From contig NZ_CP094828.1 in NCBI RefSeq assembly GCF_022865125.1, forward strand, positions 310,001 through 374,000: 64,000 nucleotides of DNA. Direction: 5' to 3'. Made by a program: the position numbers and the translations under genes. Below the pieces are notes generated by a model. The model did not search any database, was not told where the DNA came from, and worked only from the letters and a program-made list of their open reading frames with translations. Positions 16,918 to 27,890 of the stretch are shown piece after piece (position 1 is the first letter of the stretch; each line of letters opens with the position of its first letter). The stretch is from Acuticoccus sp. I52.16.1. GTDB lineage: Bacteria > Pseudomonadota > Alphaproteobacteria > Rhizobiales > Amorphaceae.

Positions 16918-18333
16918 ATGGCCGTAAGGCGCCTCGCCGAACAACAGCCGCCCTCGTTCGAGTTCACGCCGCAGAACCTCGAATGGGCCAAGGCGAAGAT
17001 CCAGGACTACCCGCAGGGCCGCCAGGCGAGCGCGGTCATCCCGATCCTTTGGAAGGCGCAGGAGCAGCACAACGGCTGGCTGCCCGAGCCCGCCATCCGC
17101 CTCGTCGCCGACATGCTCGAGATGCCGTATATCCGTGTCTTCGAGATCGCGACCTTCTATACGATGTTCCAGCTTCAGCCGGTCGGCACGGTGGCGCATA
17201 TCGGCGTGTGCGGCACGACGCCGTGCATGCTGCGCGGATCGGACGACCTGATGGCGGTGTGCAAGAGCCGGATCGCGCCGCACGCGTTCGAGCTCTCCGA
17301 AGACGGCCGCTTCTCGTGGGAAGAGGTGGAGTGCGCCGGCGCGTGCGTGAACGCGCCGATGGTGCAGATCGGGTCGGACACCTACGAGGACCTGACAGCC
17401 GACAGCTTCAACGCCCTGATCGACACGCTGGCGAACGGCGGCACGCCGACCCCCGGTCCGCAATCCTCCCGCAAGGGCTCCGAGCCGATTACCGGCGCGA
17501 CGACGCTGACCGACCCGAACCGCCACGTCCACGCCAAGGATCCCGACTCACCGGGCGATGGCGCGCCCGACAGCAACGTCGACCCCACGTCTCCGGCGGC
17601 GGCGGGCGAGAACATCGGCCGACCGGACGGTGACAACCGTGTCGAGGTCGAGGCCGCGCGCTCCGAAGGCGGTGCCGCATCGGACAAGGTCGAGAGCGAC
17701 GGCGAGCCGGTGAGCGCCGAGGAGGCCGACCGCGCCGCACCGAGTGGCGACAACGCGCAGACCAGCCCGTCCGCGCAAGAGGCCGAGATCACCCCCTCGC
17801 TCGACACCCGCGCCGAGGAACCCGCAGCGCCGGAATCCGCCGCATCCGAGCCCGCCACACCCGAGACGGAAGAGGCCCCCGCGCCAGAGGCGTCCGACGA
17901 GCCGCCCGCGGGGGAGACCCCCGCCGCACCGGAGCCGGCGCCCGAAGCGCCACCGGCCGAGGAGCCCGTCGCCGAAACCGCCGACACGCCGGACGAAGCC
18001 GGGTCTCCGGCGCCCGTGGAAGCGGCAACGCCGGCCAAGGCCTTCCCGCCCGCACCGGACCCCATGGCCGCCGAGCGCGCCGACGCCGCCGGCGAGCGGC
18101 CCGAGGCCCGCACGCGCGAGGAGGTCGGCGAGCCGGATCGGTTGCAGCGCATCTCCGGCATCGGCCCGGTCATCGAGAAGACCTTGCGCGAGCTGGGCGT
18201 CTTCACGTTCGAGCAGATGGCCGCCTGGAACGACGCCAACAAGGAATGGGTGAACGCCTACCTCGCGTTCAAGGGCCGCATCGACCGCGAGCGCTGGGTC
18301 GAACAGGCTCAGGACATCTTGAAAGAAAAGTAA
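16918..18333 (+). CDS. nuoE: NADH-quinone oxidoreductase subunit E with long C-terminal extension
   Basis: A 471-residue protein, about 300 longer than the core family. Residues 1-165 are the thioredoxin-like [2Fe-2S] (N1a) domain with ligands Cys98, Cys103, Cys139 and Cys143 (VCGTTPC, ECAGAC). Residues about 175-400 are an Ala/Pro/Glu/Asp-rich low-complexity linker. Residues about 406-471 form a helix-hairpin-helix-like domain ([29 protein letters not shown]) of the kind often called a predicted flap-endonuclease-like helix-turn-helix domain. Shorter versions of this tail are known in alphaproteobacterial NuoE; here the linker is particularly long. The domain's role in complex I is unknown. 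nuoF follows after 51 bases. Confidence 0.95.
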   Translation: MAVRRLAEQQPPSFEFTPQNLEWAKAKIQDYPQGRQASAVIPILWKAQEQHNGWLPEPAIRLVADMLEMPYIRVFEIATFYTMFQLQPVGTVAHIGVCGTTPCMLRGSDDLMAVCKSRIAPHAFELSEDGRFSWEEVECAGACVNAPMVQIGSDTYEDLTADSFNALIDTLANGGTPTPGPQSSRKGSEPITGATTLTDPNRHVHAKDPDSPGDGAPDSNVDPTSPAAAGENIGRPDGDNRVEVEAARSEGGAASDKVESDGEPVSAEEADRAAPSGDNAQTSPSAQEAEITPSLDTRAEEPAAPESAASEPATPETEEAPAPEASDEPPAGETPAAPEPAPEAPPAEEPVAETADTPDEAGSPAPVEAATPAKAFPPAPDPMAAERADAAGERPEARTREEVGEPDRLQRISGIGPVIEKTLRELGVFTFEQMAAWNDANKEWVNAYLAFKGRIDRERWVEQAQDILKEK

Positions 18334-18384
18334 GACGGGGTCGCACGACCCGTCATTCGACCGACCCCGTCACGGAGCCCGACC

Positions 18385-19701
<1,317 letters not shown>

Positions 19702-19851
19702 CCCGCCCGCGGGCGGCGATCGGGCGGCGATCGGGCTGAGCGGATCGCCCGGTCCCGGCACGGAGCAGGCGCGCGCGCCTGAAGGCGGCGGTTGCACAGG
19801 GAGAGCGACATCGACGGACGAACCCCTGCCCCGTCGTTCTGGGCTACGACG

Positions 19852-21006
19852 ATGAACTGCCACGTTTCGGTGGCGGCGAACGGCGATCCGATCGAATCCA
19901 CCGACGGTACGACATGGAAGCCGGTCGGCCACCAGCGAGCGTCGACCGCACTCGGCGATCTGGCCGACGCCGATCTGTCTCCCGCGGCGTATCACGAGCT
20001 TCGTTTCGCGCTCGAGATTCTGTCGCGCCGCTTCCTCAGCGCGCGGGAAGTCGCCGAGAGGGCGATCGCGGACGGTGCCGTCAGCCCCGCCTTGTGGGCG
20101 CGGCACGCCGCCAACGAGTGCAAGCTCGGCGAGGTCGGCACCGCGCTGGAAGCGGCGCGCAATGCGGGCGACGCGGCGCTGATCGCAGAGATCGAACGGG
20201 TCCAGCGCAAGGTCTACTGGCGCACCGCGCCCGTCCCCGCACGGGTCGAGAGCGACGCCGGACCGTTGGAGCGAATCGGCCTCTTCATCAAAACCTTCCC
20301 CGGCGACGCCGAGCAGCTCGCATATCTGCTACGGTCGATCGACAAATATTGCCGTGGATTCTCGCAGCTCGTCATCGTCAGCGACGAAGGCTTCGAGCCG
20401 GGACCGTTGCCGACCAGCCTGCCCGTCAGCGTCGCCTATGAACGGGTGCCGCAGCTCGAATGGTGCAAGCCGCGCCGCAGGTCGGGCTATTGGTTTCAGC
20501 AGGGCGTGAAACTGACCTGGCCGCGCTACTGCAACTGCGACGCGGTGATCACGCTCGATTCGGATGTCGTCGTCACGGGTGAGATGACGCCGCGCTCCTT
20601 CCTGCGCGACGGCGCGCCGATGGTGCCGCATCGTCCCTGGGGCGCCCTGAAGACACCCCATCCCGGCCCGGTGTGGAAGCTGTCGGCGGACTACCTCCTC
20701 GGTGCGCCGACAACGCGGCAGCACATGGTCTGGCCCGGCGCGATCCTCACCCGCAAGGCCACCACCGCGCTGGACGACTATATCCGCGCGCACCTGGGGA
20801 CCGACGCGATGGACGTCTTCCTGCGCGACCCGGAAGGGCTGCGGCTGTCTGAGTTCGAGTTCTTCGGCACATTCGTCACGCATGTGGAGAGCCACGGCTA
20901 TGTCGGCGTGCCGTTTCACGAGAACCGGCCGCCGATTCGCAAGTTCCAGTCGACGGAGCCGCTGACCGAGGCGCACCTCGCCGAAATCGCCGCGATCCTC
21001 GCGTAG
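19852..21006 (+). CDS. DUF6492-like putative glycosyltransferase
   Basis: A 384-residue protein. The first 130 residues are helical and tetratricopeptide-like. From about residue 150 it looks like a GT-A-fold nucleotide-sugar transferase: LFIKTFPGDAEQLAYLLRSIDKY, then TLDSDVVVTGEM, whose DSD is a DxD-like metal motif near residue 240, then WPGAILTRKA. This matches the uncharacterised DUF6492 proteins of rhizobia as I remember them. The ATG at 19852 is preferred; a TTG at 19792 is in frame. It lies 150 bases after nuoF on the same strand but is not a complex I gene, and mvaB follows convergently. Acceptor and sugar donor are unknown. Confidence 0.65.
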   Translation: MNCHVSVAANGDPIESTDGTTWKPVGHQRASTALGDLADADLSPAAYHELRFALEILSRRFLSAREVAERAIADGAVSPALWARHAANECKLGEVGTALEAARNAGDAALIAEIERVQRKVYWRTAPVPARVESDAGPLERIGLFIKTFPGDAEQLAYLLRSIDKYCRGFSQLVIVSDEGFEPGPLPTSLPVSVAYERVPQLEWCKPRRRSGYWFQQGVKLTWPRYCNCDAVITLDSDVVVTGEMTPRSFLRDGAPMVPHRPWGALKTPHPGPVWKLSADYLLGAPTTRQHMVWPGAILTRKATTALDDYIRAHLGTDAMDVFLRDPEGLRLSEFEFFGTFVTHVESHGYVGVPFHENRPPIRKFQSTEPLTEAHLAEIAAILA

Positions 21007-21035
21007 CGCAGGCTGGCGGCCGTGGATTTGCCGGC

Positions 21036-21935
21036 CTACGCCGCCGCGGTGACGGCGGCGAGGTGGGAAGGCACCGGCCGGCCGATCGCCTCGCCGACGA
21101 AGCGGGCGACGCCGACGAGCGCGTCGAGGTCGATCCCCGTCTCGATCCCCATGCCGTGCAACATGTAGACGAGGTCCTCGGTGGCGACGTTGCCGGTCGC
21201 GCCCTCGGCGTAGGGGCAGCCGCCCACGCCGCCGACCGCCGCATCCAGCACCGCCACGCCGAGGTCGAGGCACGCGTGGATGTTGGCGAGCGCCTGGCCG
21301 TAGGTGTCGTGGAAATGCAGCGCGATACGCTCGATCGGCACCCGCTCGGCGACACGCTCGGTCATGCGGCGCGCGGCCGCCGGGGTGCCGCGGCCGATGG
21401 TGTCTCCGAGCGAGACCTCGAAGCAGCCCATCGCGTGCAGCCGCTCGGAGACCGCGACGACCGCCTCCAGCGGCACGGCCCCCTGGTAGGGGCAGCCGAG
21501 CACACACGAGACGTAGCCGCGCACGCGCACGCCCTCCTCGGCGGCGCGCTCCATCACCGGCGCAAACCGCTCCAGGCTCTCGTTAATCGAACAGTTGATG
21601 TTCTTCTCGCTGAACGCCTCCGAAGCGCTGGCGAAGACGGCGACCTCGTCGCAGCCCGAGGCGATCGCCGCGTCCAGACCCTTGAGGTTCGGCACCAGGA
21701 CGGGATAGCGCACGCCCGGTTTGCGGTGCATCGCGGCCAGGACCTCGGGCGTGCCGGCCATCTGCGGCACCCATTTGGGTGACACGAACGCCCCCGCCTC
21801 GATCACCGGGCAGCCGGCGGCGGCCAGACGGTCGATCAGCTCGGCTTTGACGGCGGGCGGGACGACGGCCTTCTCGTTTTGCAGCCCGTCGCGCGGGCCG
21901 ACCTCCACGATGGTGACGCGGGCGGGAAGAGACAT
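21036..21935 (-). CDS. mvaB: hydroxymethylglutaryl-CoA lyase
   Basis: A 299-residue TIM-barrel lyase that cleaves (S)-HMG-CoA into acetoacetate and acetyl-CoA. Diagnostic blocks are VTIVEVGPRDGLQNE (substrate and metal site) at residues 8-22, the metal-ligand HFHDTYGQALAN near 205, and GGVGGCPYAEGATGNVATEDLVYML near 230-255, which holds the active-site Cys of true HMG-CoA lyases. It lies 9 bases downstream of the MocR-type regulator on the same strand and is probably co-transcribed with it. With the divergent HMG-CoA reductase this defines a mevalonate degradation pathway; leucine catabolism genes, the other usual context, are absent. Confidence 0.93.
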   Translation of the reverse strand: MSLPARVTIVEVGPRDGLQNEKAVVPPAVKAELIDRLAAAGCPVIEAGAFVSPKWVPQMAGTPEVLAAMHRKPGVRYPVLVPNLKGLDAAIASGCDEVAVFASASEAFSEKNINCSINESLERFAPVMERAAEEGVRVRGYVSCVLGCPYQGAVPLEAVVAVSERLHAMGCFEVSLGDTIGRGTPAAARRMTERVAERVPIERIALHFHDTYGQALANIHACLDLGVAVLDAAVGGVGGCPYAEGATGNVATEDLVYMLHGMGIETGIDLDALVGVARFVGEAIGRPVPSHLAAVTAAA

Positions 21936-21944
21936 GGCGGATCC

Positions 21945-23336
21945 TCAGCGAAGTGCGGTCTTGAAGAAGTCGATGAGCCGCGCGTCGGCACCGTAGGCGA
22001 CGTTCACGCGGATGGCGCCCCGCTCGGCCGGGTTCAGGGCGGCTCGGTTGGGGCGGAAGATGCTGCCGGGGGCGAGGAAGATGCTGCGCTCGGCGGCGGC
22101 CTGCACCATCGCCATCTCGTCGACATGCGCCGGCAGCTCGGCCCAGACGTAGAAGCCCGGCACCTTCGGCGGACGGATCGTCAGGCCCACGCCCTCCAGC
22201 GCGCTCAACGTCTTGAGGTGCGCCTTCTCGACGCGCGTGCGCAGGCGGCGCAGGTGCCGCAAGTAGTGGCCGCGCTCGATGAGGCCGAGCACGAACGCCT
22301 CGACATAGTCCGAGCTGGCGACCGAGGTGAGCATCTTGATGTCGCGCAGCGCGGCGACGACGGCGGGCGACCCGGCGACGAAGCCGCAGCGCAGGCTCGC
22401 CGACAGCGTCTTGGAGAAGGTGCCCACGTAGAGGACGCGCTGGAGCTGGTCGAGCGCGGCGAGGCGCGTCAGCGTCGGCGGGACGATGTCGGCGAAGGCG
22501 TCGTTCTCGACGACGATCATGCCGGAGCGCTCCGCCGCCTGCAGGATCGCGAACGCGACCGAGGGGGAGAGCGACGACCCGGTCGGATTGTGCGCCTGGC
22601 TCTGGGTGAAGAACGCCTTGGGGTTCAGCGCCAGCTTGGCGTTCAGCTCCTCGATGTCGGGCCCGTCGTCACCCCGCTTGACGCCCTCCATGCGGATCCC
22701 GGCCAGCGCCAGCTTGCCGAAGAGCGGATAATAGCCGGGATCGTCGACGAGCACCGTGTCGCCGGGGCGAAGGAAGTGGCGGATGATGAGGTCCAGCGCG
22801 TGATTGGCGCCATGGGTCAGGAGGATCCCATCCTCGGCGGCCGAGATGGACCGCTCCAGCAGCATGACGCGCAGCCGCTCGCGCAGCGCCGCCAGGCCGT
22901 AGGACGAGCCGTAGCCGAAGGTGTCCGCCCCCTCGATGTTGCGGCTGGCGGTGAACCAGCGGCGCAGCTCCGAGCCTTCCATCCATGTGGCCGGCGGGCG
23001 CCCGTCGCCGGGGCGCACGGCGTAGCTCTTGTCGAGCTGTTCACGGAGCAATGAAACGAGGTCCACCGCTGCACTGACATGAGGCTGCGGTGCCGTCGCG
23101 ACGGGCATCCGGTCCCGCCGCACCACATAATAGCCCGACCCGGCCCGAACCTCGAGGAGGCCGGCGGCGACCAACCTGTCATACGCTTCGGCCATGGTAT
23201 TTTTTGACACACCATACTCGTCCGCCGCCTTGCGGATCGACGGCAGGCGCTGCCCCACGGCCCACGAATCGGCGTGAAGCCGCGCGCTCACTGCCTCCAC
23301 CACGGCATCGACGCGTGATGCTGGCCGTCCCCTCAC
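21945..23336 (-). CDS. MocR-type (GntR/aminotransferase) transcriptional regulator
   Basis: A 463-residue fusion. A GntR-type winged helix is at residues 1-75 (LPSIRKAADEYGVSKNTMAEAYDRL, GSGYYVV), and a fold-I PLP aminotransferase domain at about 105-463 carries the PLP-binding Lys309 in VGTFSKTLSASL. The GTG start at 23336 immediately follows the TGTCCC repeat region. MocR proteins use the aminotransferase fold as a PLP-dependent sensor and often control the divergent gene. Position therefore suggests it regulates mvaA and the TRAP genes and its own mvaB operon. What it senses is not evident; mevalonate has no amino group, so the effector question is open. Confidence 0.92.
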   Translation of the reverse strand: MRGRPASRVDAVVEAVSARLHADSWAVGQRLPSIRKAADEYGVSKNTMAEAYDRLVAAGLLEVRAGSGYYVVRRDRMPVATAPQPHVSAAVDLVSLLREQLDKSYAVRPGDGRPPATWMEGSELRRWFTASRNIEGADTFGYGSSYGLAALRERLRVMLLERSISAAEDGILLTHGANHALDLIIRHFLRPGDTVLVDDPGYYPLFGKLALAGIRMEGVKRGDDGPDIEELNAKLALNPKAFFTQSQAHNPTGSSLSPSVAFAILQAAERSGMIVVENDAFADIVPPTLTRLAALDQLQRVLYVGTFSKTLSASLRCGFVAGSPAVVAALRDIKMLTSVASSDYVEAFVLGLIERGHYLRHLRRLRTRVEKAHLKTLSALEGVGLTIRPPKVPGFYVWAELPAHVDEMAMVQAAAERSIFLAPGSIFRPNRAALNPAERGAIRVNVAYGADARLIDFFKTALR

Positions 23337-23341
23337 TAGAT

Positions 23342-23404
23342 TGTCCCATTTAATTGTTGGGACAGTCGCGCCAGTTAACCGGCCATCTGTCCCTTGATTG
23401 TCCC
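23342..23404. promoter_or_regulatory. cluster of four TGTCCC half-sites, probable MocR operator
   Basis: Between the regulator and mvaA lie TGTCCCA (23342-23348) facing TGGGACA (23358-23364), perfect 7-base arms with a 9-base AT-rich spacer. Two further direct copies of TGTCCC follow at 23389-23394 and 23399-23404. MocR proteins usually bind paired direct or inverted half-sites in exactly such divergent regions. The first pair abuts the regulator start and would suit autoregulation; the last two would control mvaA. Confidence 0.65.
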
Positions 23405-23462
23405 GTTAGGTAAGCAGACAACAAATGGAAGAAGCGCGCAAGACAAGGTCGGGAGTGGCGCA

Positions 23463-24755
23463 ATGGATCAGGCCCAAAAAGTAAGCTCGCGGTTGGAGGG
23501 CTACCGCAACAAGGCGCCGCAGGCGCGGCTCGAGCAGCTCGCCGCCGCCACCAGCCTGTCGCAGGGCGACAGCGCCGCGCTCGCCGGACAGGGCGCGCTC
23601 TCTGTCGAGCGCGCCAACGGCATGATCGAAAACGTCATCGGCGTGTTCGAGATGCCGATGGGCGTCGCCACCAACTTCACCATCAATGGGCGCGACATCC
23701 TCATCCCGATGGCGGTCGAAGAGCCGTCGGTGGTGGCCGCGGCCTCCTACATGGCCCGCATCGCGCGCGACAACGGGGGCTTCGTCACCTCCTCGACGCT
23801 GCCGATCATGCGCGCGCAGGTGCAGGTGATCGGCGTGACCGACCCCTACGGCGCCCGCTCGCGCATCATGGGCGCGAAGGCGCGCATCATCGAGGCGGCG
23901 AACGCCAAGGACGCCTTCCTCGTCGAGCTCGGCGGCGGCTGCAAGGACATCGAGGTTCACGTCTTCCCGCAGACGCGGCGCGGGCCGATGGTGGTGATGC
24001 ACCTCCTCGTCGACGTGCGCGATGCGATGGGCGCCAACGCGGTCAACACCATGGCCGAGGCGGTCGCCCCGATCGTCGAAGAGGTGACCGGCGGGTCGGT
24101 GCGGCTGCGCATCCTCTCCAATCTTGCGGACCTGCGCCTGTCGCGCGCCACGGTGACGCTGACCGAGGCCTCGCTCGCCTCCAAGGAATTCTCCGGCCGG
24201 CGCATCATGGACGGCATACTCGACGCCTACGAGTTCGCCGCCATCGACCCCTACCGCGCCGCGACGCACAACAAGGGCATCATGAACGGGATCGACCCCG
24301 TGGTCGTCGCCACCGGCAACGACTGGCGCGCGATCGAAGCGGGTGCCCACGCCTACGCCGCGCGCGCGGGCCGCTACACCTCCCTGACGACCTGGGAGGA
24401 GGACAACCAGGGCCGGCTCGTCGGCACCCTTGAGATGCCGATGGCGGTGGGCCTCGTCGGCGGTGCGACCAAGACGCACCCCGCCGCGCAGGCCGCGCTG
24501 AAGGTGATGAACGTCGACAGCGCGTCGCACCTGGGCGAGATCATCGTGGCGGTCGGCCTGGCGCAGAACATGGCGGCGCTGCGGGCGCTCGCCACCGAGG
24601 GCATCCAGCGCGGCCACATGGCGCTGCACGCCCGCAACATCGCCATCGTCGCCGGCGCGGTCGGCGAAGAGATCGAGAAGGTCGCGGCCGAGCTTGCCCG
24701 CCTTCACGACGTGCGCACCGACAAGGCGCGCGAACTCCTGGAGAAGATGCGCTGA
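23463..24755 (+). CDS. mvaA: hydroxymethylglutaryl-CoA reductase, degradative (class II)
   Basis: A 430-residue protein that follows the Pseudomonas mevalonii enzyme closely over its whole length. It has [10 protein letters not shown] near residue 51, the catalytic [13 protein letters not shown] near 86-98, [24 protein letters not shown] near 180, [13 protein letters not shown] with the catalytic Lys, [16 protein letters not shown] with the catalytic Asp, and [14 protein letters not shown] with the C-terminal His. Class II enzymes act in the oxidative direction, mevalonate to HMG-CoA, usually with NAD. The ATG at 23463 aligns with the family N-terminus and has GGGAG upstream. It heads an operon with the TRAP transporter. 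Confidence 0.95.
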   Translation: MDQAQKVSSRLEGYRNKAPQARLEQLAAATSLSQGDSAALAGQGALSVERANGMIENVIGVFEMPMGVATNFTINGRDILIPMAVEEPSVVAAASYMARIARDNGGFVTSSTLPIMRAQVQVIGVTDPYGARSRIMGAKARIIEAANAKDAFLVELGGGCKDIEVHVFPQTRRGPMVVMHLLVDVRDAMGANAVNTMAEAVAPIVEEVTGGSVRLRILSNLADLRLSRATVTLTEASLASKEFSGRRIMDGILDAYEFAAIDPYRAATHNKGIMNGIDPVVVATGNDWRAIEAGAHAYAARAGRYTSLTTWEEDNQGRLVGTLEMPMAVGLVGGATKTHPAAQAALKVMNVDSASHLGEIIVAVGLAQNMAALRALATEGIQRGHMALHARNIAIVAGAVGEEIEKVAAELARLHDVRTDKARELLEKMR

Positions 24756-24861
24756 CGGCTCCGGCCGCCATGCGCTTGCGAGGGCCCCGGCCCTCGTGCC
24801 CCCTTTCCCCAATGCGGCCCTCGAAAGCCGCGCCAGAAGAGATCCCACAGGGAGGACGTTG

Positions 24862-25908
24862 ATGACCAAGATTTCCCGCCGCACGTTCGGCAAACTCGCC
24901 GGTGGCGCGGCCGCATTCGCCGCGGCCGGCTCGCTCGCCGCCCCCGCCATCGCGCAGGGGCAGAAGGTGAAGTGGCGCATGCAGGCGCTGTGGGACGGCG
25001 GCACCACCCCGCTCCAGTTCGAAGAGGACTTCGTCACCCTGGTCGGCGAGAAGACCGGCGGCGACTTCGAGATTCAGCTCTTCTCGGCCGGCCAGATCGT
25101 GCCCCCGGCGCAGGCGTTCGACGCGGTCCGCGGCGGCGCCTTCCAGCTGATGAAGACCTTCGACGGCTACGAGGCCGGCAAGATCCCTGCGCTCGCCTTC
25201 ACCTCGACGATCCCGTTCGGCTTCCCCGAGGCCGCGCAGTACAATGCCTGGTTCTACGAGAACGGCGGCATCGAGATGGCGAAGGAGGCCTACGCCCCGG
25301 CCGGCCTCTCCTACATCGCCCCGTCCGTCTACGGCCAGGAGCCGATCCACTCGAAGGTCCGCATCACCGAGATCGCCGAGTTCGCCGGCAAGAACGGGCG
25401 CTTCGTCGGGCTCGCCTCGGCCGTCATGTCCGGCTTCGGCGTGAAGGTATCGCCGCTGCCGACCTCCGAGGTGTACTCCGCGCTCGACAAGGGCCTGATC
25501 GATATCGCCGACCGGGGCGACCTGCAGGCCAACCTCGACGCCGGCCTGGGTGAGGTGGCCAAGTTCATCATCCTGCCGGGCGTGCACCAGCCGACGACGT
25601 CGACCTCGTACGTCGCCAACACCGCGGCGATGAAGCAGCTGCCGGACGGCTTCGCCGAGGCGCTCGCCGAGGCCGCCAAGGAGACCGCCGAGGCCTACGA
25701 GGCGAACAAGATCGAGAGCGACAAGTCCGCCCTCGCCGCCTTCCAGGAGCAGGGTGTCGAGGTGATCGAGCTGGCGCAGGACGACGTCGTCGCGGCGCGT
25801 CCGAAGGCGCAGGAGCTGTGGCAGCAGGCCACAAAGGGCAACGCGCTCGCCGAGAAGATCCTCGAGTCGCAGGTGGCGCTGATGAAAGAGCTCGGGCTCA
25901 TCAGCTAA
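24862..25908 (+). CDS. TRAP transporter substrate-binding protein (DctP family), probable mevalonate binder
   Basis: A 348-residue periplasmic protein with a twin-arginine signal peptide (SRRTFGKLAGGAAAF..., cleavage near APAIAQG at about residue 32). DctP-family features include FSAGQIVPPAQAFDAVRGG, a conserved Arg-containing region near residue 165 and SALDKGLIDIADRGD near 210. The ATG at 24862 follows GGGAGG. It is 106 bases after mvaA and co-oriented with the two membrane components, so the likely ligand is mevalonate. TRAP-dependent mevalonate uptake is known for marine alphaproteobacteria; specificity here is inferred from context. Confidence 0.88.
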   Translation: MTKISRRTFGKLAGGAAAFAAAGSLAAPAIAQGQKVKWRMQALWDGGTTPLQFEEDFVTLVGEKTGGDFEIQLFSAGQIVPPAQAFDAVRGGAFQLMKTFDGYEAGKIPALAFTSTIPFGFPEAAQYNAWFYENGGIEMAKEAYAPAGLSYIAPSVYGQEPIHSKVRITEIAEFAGKNGRFVGLASAVMSGFGVKVSPLPTSEVYSALDKGLIDIADRGDLQANLDAGLGEVAKFIILPGVHQPTTSTSYVANTAAMKQLPDGFAEALAEAAKETAEAYEANKIESDKSALAAFQEQGVEVIELAQDDVVAARPKAQELWQQATKGNALAEKILESQVALMKELGLIS

Positions 25909-25935
25909 CCGCTGGTCCCCGAACAAGGCTCGACG

Positions 25936-26472
25936 ATGCCCCGCGCACTCAACGCTTTCGCCACCGCCGTGACGACGATCAACCGGCTGTTCTACAAGCT
26001 CGCGAGCCTATTGATGCTCGTGATCGTCCCGGTGATGCTCTACGCCGTGGTGGCCCGCTACGGGTTCGGCGCACCGTCGAGCTGGGGGCTGGAGCTGGCG
26101 ACGCTCCTGTTCGGCCCGTTCTTCCTCCTGGGCGGGCCCTACCTCCTCCACATCAAGGGCCACGTGAACCTCGATCTGGTGCGCCACTCGGCGCCCCCCT
26201 GGCTCAACCGGGCCTTCGACATCGTGAACTTCCCCATCATCGGGGCGTTCGCGCTGATCCTGCTCTATTACGCCTGGCCGTTCGCGGTGCAGTCGTGGGA
26301 GTTGGGCGAGACCTCCTTCACGACCTGGAACCCGCCGATCTGGCCGATCAAGTTCGTGATCCCCCTCGCCCTGGCCCTCCTCTTCCTTCAAGCGCTGGTC
26401 GAGTGGCTGCGCGTGCTCTTCGGCGATCCCGACGCGCTGGAGAACGAAACCAACGCGCCGGAGGCCCTGTGA
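25936..26472 (+). CDS. TRAP transporter small membrane subunit (DctQ)
   Basis: A 178-residue inner-membrane protein with four hydrophobic helices (about residues 22-45, 57-75, 93-120 and 137-160), the standard DctQ topology. The GGPYLLHIKGHVNLDLV motif after helix 2 is typical. It supports the large DctM subunit. The gene starts 27 bases after the binding protein and its stop overlaps the dctM GTG start. Confidence 0.88.
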   Translation: MPRALNAFATAVTTINRLFYKLASLLMLVIVPVMLYAVVARYGFGAPSSWGLELATLLFGPFFLLGGPYLLHIKGHVNLDLVRHSAPPWLNRAFDIVNFPIIGAFALILLYYAWPFAVQSWELGETSFTTWNPPIWPIKFVIPLALALLFLQALVEWLRVLFGDPDALENETNAPEAL

Positions 26473-27782
26473 GCGCCAACGTCATCCTGGTGGCGATGTT
26501 CGCAGGACTCGCCGTCTTCCTCCTCACCGGGCTTCCCGTCGCCTTCGTCCTGGGCGGCCTGTCGATCCTCTTCACGGTCCTCTTCTGGGACCCGAACGCC
26601 CTCATCATCGTCGTCCTGCAGATCTTCGACACCATGCGGTCGGAGTCGCTGCTGGCGATCCCGCTCTACATCTTCATGGCGCTGTTGTTGCAACGCTCGG
26701 GGGTGATCGAGGATCTCTACCGCGCGATGGAGCTGTGGTTCGGGAAGCTGCGCGGCGGGCTCGCGGTGGGGACCGTCCTCATCTGCGTCGTCATGGCGGC
26801 GATGACGGGCGTCGTCGGCGCGGCGGTGACGGCGATGGGCATCCTGGCGCTCCCCGAGATGCTGCGCCGCGGCTACGACCCGAAGCTCGCCACCGGCACC
26901 ATCTGCGCCTCGGGCACGCTCGGGATCCTGATCCCGCCGTCGATCCTCACCATCGTCTACGCGGTGACGGCGCAGGTCTCGATCGGCACCATGCTGATCG
27001 CCGGCATCGTGCCCGGTATCCTCCTGGCGACGCTCTATACCGGCTACATCCTCGTCACCGCGTGGCTGAACCCCGAGAAGGCGCCCGCGCCCGAGGACCT
27101 GCCGGACGTGTCGCTGCGCGACAAGTTGGCGGCGCTGCCGACGCTGATCCTGCCGACGGCGATCATCGTCATGGTTCTGGGGTCGATCTTCTTCGGCATC
27201 GCGACGCCGACGGAGGCCGCCGCGGTGGGCGTCGCCGGTGCCGCGCTCGCCGCCGCGACGCGCCGCAACCTGTCGCTGACGCTGCTGCTCGACGCGTCGG
27301 CGGAGACACTGAAGGCGACGGCGATGATCCTGTGGATCACGGTCGGCGCGAAGGCCTACGTCGCGATCTTCACCTCGCTCGGCGGGGCGGACGCGCTGCT
27401 CGGCGCCATCGAGAGCCTCGAGGTCAGCCCCTACCTGGTGCTGGCGGCGATGATGCTGATCCTGGTCTTCCTCGGCACCGTGCTCGACGAGATCGGCATC
27501 ATCCTCCTCACCGTGCCGGTCTTCCTGCCGGTGGTGCGCACGCTCGGCTTCGACGAGGTGTGGTTCGGCGTCCTCTTCGCGATGACGATCCAGATGGGCT
27601 ACATCTCGCCGCCCTTCGGCTACACGCTCTTCTACATCAAGGCGACGCTCCCGCCGCAGCTCTCGATGTCGACGGTCTATCGCGGCATCCTGCCCTTTTT
27701 CCTGCTGCAGCTCGTCGGCCTTCTCATCCTCGTCGCCGTGCCGAAGCTCGCGACCTTCCTGCCGGCGATGATGATCAACTGA
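26469..27782 (+). CDS. TRAP transporter large membrane subunit (DctM)
   Basis: A 437-residue permease with about twelve transmembrane helices and two re-entrant regions. Motifs of the family are GTICASGTLGILIPPSI near residue 142, TPTEAAAVGVAGA near 245, and MTIQMGYISPPFGYTLFYIKA near 375. It carries the Na+-coupled substrate path. The GTG start overlaps the dctQ stop (GTGA). It is third in the TRAP set of the mevalonate cluster and is followed by the lactonase after 108 bases. Confidence 0.92.
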   Translation: MSANVILVAMFAGLAVFLLTGLPVAFVLGGLSILFTVLFWDPNALIIVVLQIFDTMRSESLLAIPLYIFMALLLQRSGVIEDLYRAMELWFGKLRGGLAVGTVLICVVMAAMTGVVGAAVTAMGILALPEMLRRGYDPKLATGTICASGTLGILIPPSILTIVYAVTAQVSIGTMLIAGIVPGILLATLYTGYILVTAWLNPEKAPAPEDLPDVSLRDKLAALPTLILPTAIIVMVLGSIFFGIATPTEAAAVGVAGAALAAATRRNLSLTLLLDASAETLKATAMILWITVGAKAYVAIFTSLGGADALLGAIESLEVSPYLVLAAMMLILVFLGTVLDEIGIILLTVPVFLPVVRTLGFDEVWFGVLFAMTIQMGYISPPFGYTLFYIKATLPPQLSMSTVYRGILPFFLLQLVGLLILVAVPKLATFLPAMMIN

Positions 27783-27890
27783 CCGCCGCCCCGCCCGAGG
27801 GGCGGGGGACGTTCGTTGCTGCGAACGGTGGCCGCGTCCGCTCGGATGCGACCGCCACCAACGCCAACAAGAAGCTCATGGAGGAAATTC

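Noticed and set aside
15508-17532. 674-codon minus-strand frame opposite nuoD and nuoE
   Set aside because: Translation is His/Arg/Asp/Val-rich shadow sequence antisense to complex I subunits.
19702-19735. CCGCCCGCGGGCGG palindrome after nuoF as terminator
   Set aside because: Strong dyad but no T-run follows; not called as an intrinsic terminator.
23463-24755. HMG-CoA reductase as an isoprenoid biosynthesis gene
   Set aside because: The sequence is of the class II degradative type and is linked to HMG-CoA lyase and an uptake system, with no kinase or decarboxylase genes near.
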